Positions 46,223-56,975 of a stretch of DNA of 64,000 nt are shown here, piece by piece. The DNA lies in the NCBI GenBank assembly GCA_003427395.1, contig BFEA01000094.1:1178388-1242387 (forward strand), given 5' to 3'. The notes beneath the pieces were generated by a model that saw nothing but the letters and a program-made list of their open reading frames with translations, had not been told where the DNA came from and did not search any database. A program made the translations under genes and the position numbers. Every line of letters starts with the position of its first letter. The first letter of the stretch is position 1. The DNA comes from Chara braunii (lineage: Eukaryota; Streptophyta; Charophyceae; Charales; Characeae).

Positions 46223-46648
46223 TAGTTGAGAGTGATTTTTTTTTTATTATTATTATTATTTTTAAAGGCTAATTCTTTAAGCCCAACCAATTCAATCACC
46301 TGTCAAATCTGGACAGGACGGCCTTTCAGACTTTTTTTTATTGTCATTATAGTATTACGGGGAACCCCGTAGCAGCCACATCCGTGCTCAAGCCTCCAAC
46401 GAGGGAACATGCGGGAGCTGCACCCACCAGCAGGTGCGATACCTGCTACAGCAGGTTGGCGATACCGGCCAGGGGTCAGCCGATAGCATCAGGACCGAAC
46501 TTCTTTGATGGGCTAGTCACTGTGCCTCCCCTCCGGTCCCCTCCCCCTATGAACACCAGCAGTCTCTGCTCAATGCCACTCGGGGGGACCAACGGCATAT
46601 CTCTAGGTGGCCGGGGGACCAACGACATATCTCTAGTTGAGAGTGATT
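46223..46648 (-). mobile_element. Retroposed LTR-start fragment with poly(A)
   Basis: A perfect 15-bp direct repeat, TAGTTGAGAGTGATT, flanks the insert (46223-46237 and 46634-46648). The insert begins on the plus strand with T10 and ATT repeats, i.e. it has an A-rich tail on the complement directly next to one flank. That is the signature of LINE-mediated target-primed insertion. The body 46350-46633 is the start of the long LTR (as 23276-23560) in antisense, with a 26-bp tandem duplication ending in CATATCTCTAG. So an antisense transcript of the LTR start was probably copied and inserted. Confidence 0.8.
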
Positions 46649-47560
46649 ATATATAAGCTATATTACTTGTCTGAAGTTTTGTTAAGTTTTATGAATTGTC
46701 AATATTGGTGATAGCATTTTTCGCAATTGTCAATGTTTAATAGTATAAGATAAAAAAAATCTCACTTATAGGAATCGTTTGTATTATTGGTAACAATGTT
46801 CTCAATTATCAATATCTAATGTTATTATTTTTGACATTTTGATTATGAAGTTATTTTATGAAATGCATTGAGAAGTAATGGTAGTGGTAAGTTAAAGATA
46901 ATTATTAATAGTGTCCGATAAGAAACATGCGATTACCCCTCTAAGGAATATCATATGGTTCCAATCAAAACCAATCGAAAAACAGATTCCTTGTGTTTCT
47001 AATAATTTGTAAGTGCATTTATCTTCAATATACTTACATCTTTAGGGAACTTTAAAGAACTTTTGTGAATATTTATGCTCGACCATTCTATTTTTGCATT
47101 AGATGAAGGTTGAAATTTGTGAACTTCGCTAGTATTTGTTACTACCTACCTAGTAAGTCACTATAATAATAAGATGTTTTTCCATCAATACGTTATCACT
47201 ATGTTCTTCATCTTTACATACTCGTTAAATTTTTCTATGCGAAACATTTACCACTTTTTTTTTCTCCCTCCATCTTCATCTTCTCTTTGGTTATATCTCA
47301 TATTCTTTGTTAACTGTATGATCTTCATTTACCAAAACAAATATTTTCAAACTGACAACTGATAAAAATTGTGTTTATGTGCACATAATGAGTATATTAA
47401 TAAGTTTCAACATGACCTCGGTATAAAGATCAACAACATAGTTATTTATAATGATTACATTGTAATTAAAAGCAACTCAATCAACCGTTAGATTAAGTTT
47501 CTGTTAGATTTTTATTTATTTTTGCCTAATATTTATATTTTATTTATGCTTAACTTGGAT
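46649..47560. other. AT-rich gene-less stretch
   Basis: Only a short hydrophobic frame (47174-47362) is present, not recognised. I see nothing else. Confidence 0.4.
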
Positions 47561-47931
47561 ATGAGTATCTACGTAGCACCGTGTTCGCGTTCGGAGGCGG
47601 AACGCGAACAAGCGCCCAAAACCCTCCGAACGCGAACATAAAAAATATTTAAAAAAATAATAAGAAGAAAGTTCTCAGAAAAATCTGAAACAAATATATG
47701 TTATGTAAAACAACAATACGAGCAACGTTTGCCTTAGAGTCATATTCAAATTCTTAGCTAATCATGAGTTAAAAATCCAAAACCGAAAAAATAATGCTTT
47801 TTTTTTTTTTTTACGAAAAAAAAAAAATGTTCNCCCAAACATGTTCGCAAGCTGTTCGCGCGAACGCGTGAACACGTTCGCCCGAACGTGAAGGGGCGCG
47901 AACACGTTCGGCGTGCTACGCAGATGAGTAT
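47561..47931. mobile_element. CG-rich-ended MITE, 8-bp duplication
   Basis: The 355-bp element 47569-47923 is flanked by perfect ATGAGTAT duplications (47561-47568, 47924-47931). Ends are CTACGTAGCAC and, on the complement, CTGCGTAGCAC. Both subterminal regions are crowded with TTCGCG/CGCGAA and CGTTCG motifs, while the centre is AT-rich. Size, inverted ends and 8-bp duplication fit a non-autonomous hAT-type element. One N lies at 47833. Confidence 0.85.
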
Positions 47932-48627
47932 TAAGGTTTTAACTTATTTAAAATATGAATTGAATCACACAATATATTTTTTTATCAATTTTTTAATCAT
48001 GCAATTTCTTAATAGAGAAAAATTTGCATGCATGGATAATGATGTGATCATAAGAGGACATAATGGTAAAAACGAATATCAACAATCTATACAAGATACT
48101 TTTTTAAATTCATATTATTGAAGTTGTTTTTTTACGTGAAAAAGAAGTTTCAGCTAACTCTTTGTAGACAGACGTTATTAAAATCAATACCAATTTCAAC
48201 AAATTTTTATTTTTTTCCTACCATACAAAATTCATTATATGCTTAATGACTTTTCTAGTGGTACTAACAACCTTTGTAATATTGATTTATATTGTTGAAA
48301 TTTTTCAAAGATTATATTTGTTTCAATTGTCTGCCTAAATGGTTATAGTGATATAAGTATCATACTATTATTCATATCATACATAAAATAAAAACGAAAG
48401 AGAAAACAAAACATAACAATTATTTAATAATATGATAAAAATTAATGTCATGATTTATGTTGAAAAAAAAAAGAAGTCGTGTTGAACACAAAATTGAAAA
48501 TAATTATAAGAAGTCATTAAAAAAAAACACATCTATTTAATAATATGATAAAAATTAATGTCATTATTCGTGTTTAAAAAGAAGAAGTCGTGTTGAACAC
48601 AAAACTGAAAACAATTCGAAGAAGTTG
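47932..48627. other. AT-rich gene-less stretch
   Basis: It contains a diverged tandem duplication (about 48418-48520 and 48534-48620) sharing TATTTAATAATATGATAAAA and GAAGTCGTGTTGAACAC. The frame 47888-48121 begins inside the MITE end and is unlikely to be a gene. Confidence 0.6.
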
Positions 48628-49070
48628 TTAAACCACCGATCCTTCTAACGTCATAAAACCTCAAGCGTACCGGTAGCGCCATTTCACGACGGGTACCGGT
48701 AGTGCAGTGTGGAAAACCGGTACTGACGTCAGAAAACCACAGGGCCTCAAAAACAAAATTTGCAAAAAATAATTTGAAATAAACCGAATCGGCTCGGCGA
48801 ATATTTCATGGTGAAAATAATTTTTTTTTTCTGATATTTTTTCTTAAAAGATCACGACCTAATTCACGGACCCTCTAATTTTCAAACATTTTGCTGATTT
48901 TTTCTGAGCACAAAAAATCGAAAAAGTTGTCTCTTGTAAAATGGCGGGATTGGACCCGTCGGACCCTCCGTACAACCCGGCGCCTCCGTTCGGTCGCCGC
49001 CCCTCCGTACAACCCGGCTCTAACTCACAGGGACTAGGGGTTTTCTGCGGCGGGGGCACCGATGGTTTAA
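48628..49070. mobile_element. TTAA-flanked MITE, 435 bp
   Basis: The element 48632-49066 lies between TTAA 48628-48631 and TTAA 49067-49070, with ends ACCACCGATCC and, on the complement, ACCATCGGTGCC. The segment 48836-48890 is the reverse complement of 4573-4627 in the MITE at 4219, sharing AGGGTCCGT and GTCGTGATCTTT, so they are one family. The short frame on the complement (48859-49080) lies within it. Confidence 0.85.
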
Positions 49071-49410
49071 ATAATCTCATCGCATAGATTGATCTTCATT
49101 AAATTTGGTTTATCCATTCCTTATTACTGTTTATTATTTTTTATTCGGCTTAATATTTAATGTTGATATTTAAATATCATGAAAGAAAAATTAAATCAAC
49201 ATCCAATATTTTTAATGATCCAACGAAAAATACTAACTCCTATGTATTATGACAAATGAACTCCTGCACTTGCATACGGAACGTTTTTTAAGAGTTGTGT
49301 GCCCCATGCAGTCGCTCCACGTCAAATGTTTAAAATGGAGGACAATATCTTGGGTGCTTGTACATAGTCTTCGCAAAAGAAAAAAACAAACAAAAGCTGG
49401 TGTGAAAAAA

Positions 49411-49679
49411 ACTAGGCTACGGTCGGCTCGCCCGGGTCACCCTCTTTTCCCGAGCGGCCCGACCATGCAAGGACTAGCGAAGGTCCCAGCCAAAAAAAAA
49501 AAAAAAAAAAAAAAAAAATCCAAAAAAAACTATGTTATGCAGAAAACTAAATTGAGCAACTTTTGCCCCAGCTTCTCATCGAATTTTTTTATCAAATTTA
49601 AATTAAAAAATAATTTCAATTGTTTTATTTCTTTTTTGCTCGGTCAGGCAAGTGGACCCGGACCACTTTGGTAGCCTAG
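49411..49679. mobile_element. MITE with CTAGGCTA ends, 269 bp
   Basis: Intact version of the family at 45433-45984, with ends CTAGGCTACGGTCGG and, on the complement, CTAGGCTACCAAAGTGG. A shared internal core is AAAAACTATGTTATGCA. Flanks match only partially (GAAAAAAA, GAAATACA), consistent with a decayed 8-bp duplication. Confidence 0.75.
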
Positions 49680-51734
49680 GAAATACATATATTTGCTTAA
49701 GCAATTCACTCAGCAACTATGATACGAAATGCGGTTTCAGTCAAATTCATCCATGTACGGACGTAAAGATGAAGTATGTAGGTCACGTGGTTATGAAGGT
49801 TGGAACTCCGTACGTGGATAATATTGGTTGTTTCTCTATAGGAAATACTCCGCCCCTTAAAATTAAGAATGGGAAAAAAAAGGTAAACCTACCAACTATT
49901 GAGAACCACACTTAAGTTAAAAAAAAACAAAAATGCATTCTCACAATACGACGTTTTTCCATAGTTATTTTCTTTAACGAGCGACAATTATTGTAGTAGG
50001 CAGATTCATTTAAAATTGTTTTACGTTTATATTTTTTGCCCTTTTTCCTATAACCCTAAATAGTCTTCTAAGGGTCTCTCTCCATTGCTCATCGAATATG
50101 AAAAACAGAGAACAAATTTTTTCTGCTCGACAATGTGAAAATACACTGTTGCATTTTTTTATCTTTTCTAGATGTGGTAAGTAATACGAACTACAAACCT
50201 TTTGGTCCTCCCTCTCATACTCTTAATGTGCAAAACAAATAAAAAATATGACAGTTTATCTTTTTATGTTCTAGTGGAGGATTGATTCTTATTTTACACA
50301 TTTGGTGAATAGTGAAGCAAGGCCCAAAGGAATTGCGCACCTACAACACCACGAAAAAATAACAAAGCGTAAAAACTATTACGAAGCAACCATTGGCTGG
50401 AGACTTTGAGCAACTGAGAGAACACGAAAAAATGTAAAAAAAAAAATGAAACGACATGAGGGTTCATACTGATACTAAGGAAAGTGAAAGGAAAAAAAAA
50501 AACCCTGATAAAATGAAACGATAGAAAGCCTCGAAATAACTTGTGACTAGGGGCACATGAGGAATAACAGAACCCGCAACAAAAAAACATGAGGCGTTTG
50601 ATGAAATATAAAAAATAGCTAGCGGATAGTGTCACGCACCTATGCCTTGCCGGTACCATTTGCTGTTTGTTTTTTCGTAAGGTCTGACGAGGGGCATCAC
50701 GAAGAAAACCTCTTTATTCCTTAAAAGTACAAAAATAGAATACTTAAGCTGCTAAAAAATATGTATTCAAAAAATATCTTCATTAATGCGATTACTTACT
50801 CACAAAGAATTTTAACACTTTATATTCGGATCATCATGTTATATTAAATCACTAGGTAATATGGTTATTTATCTCTAATGCTTCATGAGTATTTTAAAAC
50901 AATATTGGTAAGCTAATTAACAACTTACCATGAAATTAAATGTCAAATTAGTATGTTACATATAGCTCAATATTACTACTTTAAGGTTATTGGCTTCTGC
51001 TAAGTTAAAATAAAAATACATTATAAGAAGATAATCACTTCATACAGTCAACTCAAATAGTTCATTTGTTTCTAACGCTGACACCTCCTCGTACCAATTC
51101 AAATGCTTATGTCATATTAACATTCAATATGTCCCTTTCGCAACCAAACATAACACATTAGAGTACATACATCACATATCAATACCCTAACATCCTGTAA
51201 CTGACGTTCATACCTAAATAAGTCACGTTCACTATTAAATTCATAATTTTTATGCCTTATACAACTACGTCAATATCTCATTTTCTATCTGAGTATATAC
51301 TTAAGGATAATAGTGTTTTTATATATACCACATTAGAAGTAATTTTGAGTCACCTTAATTACTATATTTTTCTACCAGTTCTAAAAATATTTGGTGATAT
51401 TAAAAATGAATTGCATTTTAGAAGCTTGAAAATTTTAATAGTTGACAAACTAAAATATATTTGCACTACGGATAACGTTTTGGACAAAAATTGCTGTCAT
51501 TAATGTTTTTCTTATGCTCAAAGTTATAATTCACAAATATTTTGAGGTCAAATTTACGTTTTTTATTTATCCGTTGAATATACATCAAATCCAAATGCTA
51601 TTTCTTAGGAGTCAACGACGCTCAGAGCCTGATAAAGATTAAACACCGCCCCTTAAAAAATAGAATTAACTATGAATGTTGTTAAAACAAACACTGACAC
51701 AAAAATGGTTTCCTGTACTTTGTCTTATTCTGCA
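49680..51734. other. AT-rich gene-less stretch
   Basis: Short frames (49652-49915, complement 50294-50659, 51252-51503) show no family features. I see no gene or clear repeat. Confidence 0.4.
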
Positions 51735-54250
51735 CGAAAACCACGTCGAGTCGACAAGAGATATTGACCCTAAACGGTTTAAATTTGATAAAACGACTTG
51801 CTAAAGTTGTTCATTCTATTACCTATGCTTTATATTTTTATAACTTTGGATTTCGCAATGACTGAAAAACTTTATCAAAACTCATAAGTTCATGTCTGGG
51901 TGAGTCAATTGATTTTTTATATTGTTTTATATCTATTGCAGTTTTAGTATTTGAGACATACAAACATGATCCGTTTATCAGGTTTCTGAGCCACGCTCTA
52001 TAGAATCTTATATTCGCAGGATGTGTGTTAACTAATCATCAATGTCTGGTGATTACACTCAACGGTGTACTTAATCTCGCTCCTAATAACAAGGGTTGCC
52101 ACAACAGTCTGGTCACTCGCCAACTGCGCAAGGATTTTATGAAACTAGGAGAAATGACACGCCGTAGTCAGGAATGATTAATCGTTGTGGACAATCTTGT
52201 GATAGTTTATCAAGTGTGCATTTTACCCCTCAATACAAGAGCAAGATACGCTAATCGGGGTAAGTCGTATACTATCCACTGGATTGACGACACACGAGAT
52301 AGCGTTTTTTCGTGTTCTCTCTCAAAGTCGAAGCTCGATAGCCAATCACTGGGATAATCGAGACACCATTCATCTAGAGTAACAAGGTCATATTTAACCA
52401 CCGTATAACTGGCAATCCGCCTATGCCTAAATCTCCAAATAATCGACTTATGTAAGTTGATCATCATAAAAACGTTAAAGCCTCGACGTGGGTGTTGGTG
52501 AAACTCGTACCTCGTGGGTCGCATAGAGCGAGATCTCCTGGTAGGTCACTTTCATACAATCGCCCAGAAGAGTTTGTTCATCCCAAAAGAATGTAACAGT
52601 TAAGAAGTACAATTTTTCTTTCCCTAAGGGGTTATCACCACCCTTAGGGGCGTATCCCTAATGAGTTATTGATCCACGTACGAGAGTTTTTACATGTAAT
52701 CGCAAAGGTAAATCAGTTAAGGGCATTTGTTCGTTTCACTGCTGTATAGTTACGAATGGTTAAAACGCCAATCAAACCAGAACATCGTCCGTTCCCTAAG
52801 GGATTGATCTCCTAAGTAAAAACTGGTGTCGATCGATTATGATTATTTCAACCAAGCGTGAAAGTTCAAGTAATCCTAAACCCCTAGACATTTCACTTAG
52901 AAATTTTATTACAACCATTGTATGTTTACATAATCAACAAGAATTCGGAATATATAAAAATTTGATAATGTGAAGAAAAAAAAAATCAATATAATACACT
53001 CTAAATTTAATTACATGTGATCATCTCGGGTTTAGTCGAGAAACCTTGCCCAACTGACAAGGGATGTTAACCTTAAACGATTCAGACTGAATGGGACAAT
53101 ACGCCAAAGTTGTTCGTTTTATTCTTTATGCTTTACAATCTTATGACATTGTATTTTGCTATGAATGAGAAACCTTATAAAACCCGAGTACTTAATGTAT
53201 GGGTAGGCCAATCGGTCTGTTTTGATGGCCTTATGTTCATTATAGTTCCAGTAATTGAGGCATAGACACATGATCCGTATGTTAGGTTGCTTAGCCACGC
53301 TGTACGAAGTCTTCTATTCATAGGATGTGGGTGGACTAATAATCAATGTATCATGATTAAACTGAGAGGTGTGCTTATCTTTGCTCCCAACAACAAGGTT
53401 ATCACAAAAGTCGGGTCTCTCGCCAAGCTATGCAGGGAACTTATGAAACTACGACTCACCGTAATCGGGACGTATTGATCGTTGTGCGCACCCTTCCAGT
53501 AACTTATCAAATGTGAATTTTGTGAATGGGTAGGCCAATCGGCATGTTTCGATGACCTCATATTCATTGTAGTTCCAGTAATTGAGGCATAGAGATATGA
53601 TTCGTATGTCAGGTTCCATAGCCACGCTCTACGAAATTTTGTATTCATAGGATGTGGGTTGATTAATCATCAACATATCATGATTAAACTCAAAGGTGCA
53701 CTTATCTTTGTGCCCAACAACAAGGTTATCACAAAAGTCGGGTCCCTCGCCAAGTTATACAGGGACCTTATGAAACTACGACTCACAATAATCGGGAAGT
53801 ATTGATCGTTGTGCACACTGTTGCAGTAATTTATCAAATGTGAGTTTTACTCTGAATGCCAAAGCATAATAGTGTCATCATTGGGGCAAGTTGGATACTA
53901 ATATCCACCTTATTGATGATACACGATTTATATATATATTTTTGTTATCTCTCAAAGTTCAAGTTTGATAACCCAATCATTGGGGTAACCCAAACACCAT
54001 TCATCTGGTAGGTTCACATACGTAAAACCTAAACATAAGGTCACATCTATTCACGATATAACTAGTGACCCTTTTGCGCCTGAGCCTCCAACTTGTCGAT
54101 GTATGCAAGAAGATCATCACTGAAAGTCGGAGTCGAGACGAGAGTTCCTCGTGAAACTTGTACCTCCTAGACGTCACAGAACGGGGCCGCCTGACAGTCT
54201 ATACAATCGTCCTGAAGAATCTACTCATCCTTAAAAGATGTTGCAAAGCA
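51735..54250. repeat. Diverged ~1.3-kb tandem duplication
   Basis: Region 51735 to about 52560 aligns in order with 53030 to about 54200, sharing AAGTTGTTC-T-TATT, a GAGGCATA/GAGACATA...CATGATCCGT segment, AGCCACGCT, CAACAAGGTTATCACAA-like and CCAATCA(C/T)TGGG(A/G)TAA. The second copy also contains a younger 327-bp tandem duplication. It may be a pair of old LTRs in minus orientation, but no coding support is seen. Confidence 0.65.
53201..53854. repeat. 327-bp tandem duplication
   Basis: Two adjacent units starting GGGTAGGCCAATCGG at 53201 and 53528 are about 90% alike over their length and share ATCACAAAAGTCGGGTC and GAAACTACGACTCAC. The corresponding segment occurs once, more diverged, at about 51894-52210. 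Confidence 0.9.
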
Positions 54251-55530
54251 GTGTCCCGTATTCACACGAGCCCAAAGCGCTCACCCTTACTAACTCCTAC
54301 AATGACCCATAAGAGTTTCCTCCTCTCACTCACTTGATAAAAATATATTGTATAACCATCTTAGTTCTTTTGAAAGACGCTCTAGATAGACGTGAAAGTC
54401 GGCCCTCACGTTAGGGAGGATACCCTGTTCGTCTCTAACTATACCGATAAACCTAATCCAGTGGTAGATGTGTCGTCAAATACCATAAAAGTCTATCCAT
54501 CTGTGAAGTCAACTCGGTGTCAAATATGTCCCGCACTAACTAATATCTCCATTAGGCGAGGTCCCACCGATCGCTGCATAACTGTCCGTAAACAGGGTTA
54601 AAGAGTTTAGGAAGTTCGTACTCCTTATTTTCGAAGGCCTCCACGTCGAATTTTTCGTACCACGTGTCATTGAAGTTGTTCGCCATAATATAACTGGCAT
54701 GGTGAAAAATGAAAAACAGTCCACATCATCTGTGGACGCATAGATTAACCCAAAGATACACCTATCGAACTTCTCTAGCGAATTCTGTAAATCTAACTCG
54801 TACTAGATAAGTTCTTAGTTCTACAAACATGGTTAACCATTTTCTAGCTCCTTCGTGGTTTACGAATAATACGACGAAAGTCGAGGTGCTGAATATTTTA
54901 ATAAAACCAATGCCCCCCATATGTAAGTGCTTTAACAACCTAAAATGAAATTACCGATTGTGGAGGTTCCACAATGTCATCTATTTCCCAAAGGTTGGTG
55001 TTTCTTATGGCGCGGACCCTTCCACAGTAGTGGTGCCTACTTGCATCCCACTCCAGAATTAGTTTATAATTGACTTGACATCAACCCTCCATTTGATGGT
55101 GACATCTAAAGCGGTCACCTGTAACGTTGCTAAATCAGATACTCTTGTTCATGATTAGGGGAACGTTAACGCCCTCCTTTAATCCTCTGTTACCAACCCT
55201 GTGTGCAGTGATATGGGGTAACCCTCCTCTTCGTCCGGGCATAAGACTTGGATCTCGGAATGCAGGTTGTCCTCATTGAAGCTACAAGGCACCCCTTTGT
55301 AGTAAAACGGTCTACTTTAGGTGGATAACAAGGTGAACCCCTAAGGCAACGAACCCCCGGCCTATATGCTTCCTAGAGAGAGGGGAACTTTCAGACTTTG
55401 TGTGAAATAGTTAATTCCTTTCTCCCTTACAAAAGTGACTTAAACGAAATAGAACTAGAGGAGGCAGAGAAGGAGATTCATTTAGACAAGTGTAGATAAG
55501 GTGGATCATTCAGGATAAAATAGGTAGGCC
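54251..55530. other. Gene-less stretch
   Basis: The frames at 54392-54601 and complement 54536-54724 are short and unrecognised. No other structure was noticed. Confidence 0.4.
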
Positions 55531-56017
55531 TCGGGATAAAAGCTAAGTTCATGTTGACTCTGTTCACTTGGTTATTGGAAAGGTTCATTTTTTAAAGTTT
55601 TGTATACTATCATTTAACATTTCAAGACAAAAATAATCATAGGTTATATAATAATGAAAAATTATCCATTCAAAATACTAAATTCATGCATACAAGTTTC
55701 ATTGTTCATCCAAATTTTTTTCGCACCTGCACACTCATCCAATAGAAATTAAGGAAACCCATAATCCACATCACGAAGTTAGTCCTTTCTTTCCCACAAA
55801 ACACACACATTTATTTTCGTTTCTTTCCAAAAAACGTTATATGAAAATAGTGTCAAGCAAAGTGTGGGCTTACATGGGTGTGAAATGAAGTGTGAGTCAC
55901 AACTAACTGTTAAAATATAGGTCAAAGTTTGAATCTAAATTGCTCAAGGAAGATCAGTTGCACGAAGAGGAGCCTCATCCCTATTTTTATACACTTGGTG
56001 GGTAGTAGTAGAACGAG

Positions 56018-56070
56018 GTCCCACGTGGTTGGTTCACCCGCGAACTGTTTGAATAAAGACTAATATGCGT
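56018..56070 (+). repeat. tRNA-like fragment
   Basis: It has GTGGTTGGTTCACCCGCGAACTG followed by a degenerate B-box region. First of the pair at the ends of the 542-bp repeats. Confidence 0.45.
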
Positions 56071-56659
56071 CCTCAAGATAGGTGCTAAACTCATTCCGAC
56101 TCTCTTCACTTATGTATTGAAAAGGTTCATTTTCTTTTTTTTTTTAGTCAAATTTATATGATTTATAACCATTTCAACACAAAACAAATAGGTAAATGGG
56201 TAAATGAAAAATTGTCCTTCCAAAATGTCAAATTCACGCAAACAAGTTCTCTTTTTCATTCAAACTTTTTTCACACAGTGTCACGCACCCTCATCCAACC
56301 AAAATTCGAAAATTCACATTCAACATCACAAAGTCTGACATTTATTTCATACATAACACACACATTAACTTTCGTTTTTCCAAAAGACGACAGATGAAAA
56401 AAACAGGGTTAAGCAAAGTATGGGTTCAGACGGATGTAAAAGTGAGTCTTAGTCATAAATTTATGTTGAAATATAGGCCTAAACTCCAATCTGATTTACT
56501 TGCGGAAGGAGAAGGTCAGTTCCACGATGAGGAGTCTCGCCCCACTACTCACCTTATGTACAAAACGAGAATGGATTCGCTGCTATAACATAAAAAAATA
56601 CACCATCAATTTTTTTTTCTTGTTTTTTTTTTTCCACTTGGTGGGTACTAATGGAACGA

Positions 56660-56719
56660 GGTCACACTCGATTGGTTCACCTTTGAACTGTTGAAATACA
56701 AACCAATGTTCGATTCCCA
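56660..56719 (+). repeat. tRNA-like fragment with good B box
   Basis: An A-box-like CACTCGATTGG is followed after about 33 bp by GTTCGATTCCC, which fits the polymerase III B-box consensus. Stem pairing of a true tRNA is not complete, so this is tRNA-derived. Confidence 0.5.
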
Positions 56720-56904
56720 ACAAAATCGATCATGGAAAAAAAAATTGATTTATGCGCGTTATCTTAGCATAATGGTCATGCACATCTCGGTGTCGCGCGG
56801 TTGATTTTGGTTGTGCAATCTTACTGATCGCGGAGTCAAAATTATTTGCACTTATTGTTAAACTTTCGGGCCATCACTACCAAAAGAAGCCAAGTTTAAT
56901 ATGA

Positions 56905-56975
56905 AGCTTCCATACTCGATCCTAGTACTTCATACATGCAAATTTCAACTTTTACCTACTGAGCTAACTCTAATT
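56905..56975 (-). repeat. tRNA-like SINE head
   Basis: On the complement, AGTTAGCTCAGTAGGTAAAAG (a canonical D-arm/A box) is followed by TGAAGTACTAGGATCGAG, a degenerate T-arm. This resembles tRNA-derived SINE heads. The downstream SINE body cannot be delimited. Confidence 0.5.

Larger units (their letters stand above)
55533..56720 (+). repeat. 542-bp-period tandem duplication
   Basis: About 55533-56071 and 56072-56720 share, in order, AAGGTTCATTTT (55580/56122), AACACACACATT, AGTATGGG/AGTGTGGG, CACTTGGTGGGTA and GGTTCACC-GAACTGTT. Each unit ends in a tRNA-like segment, so the repeat may be two copies of a SINE-like or larger retroelement. Frames at 56158-56694 fall inside. Confidence 0.85.
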
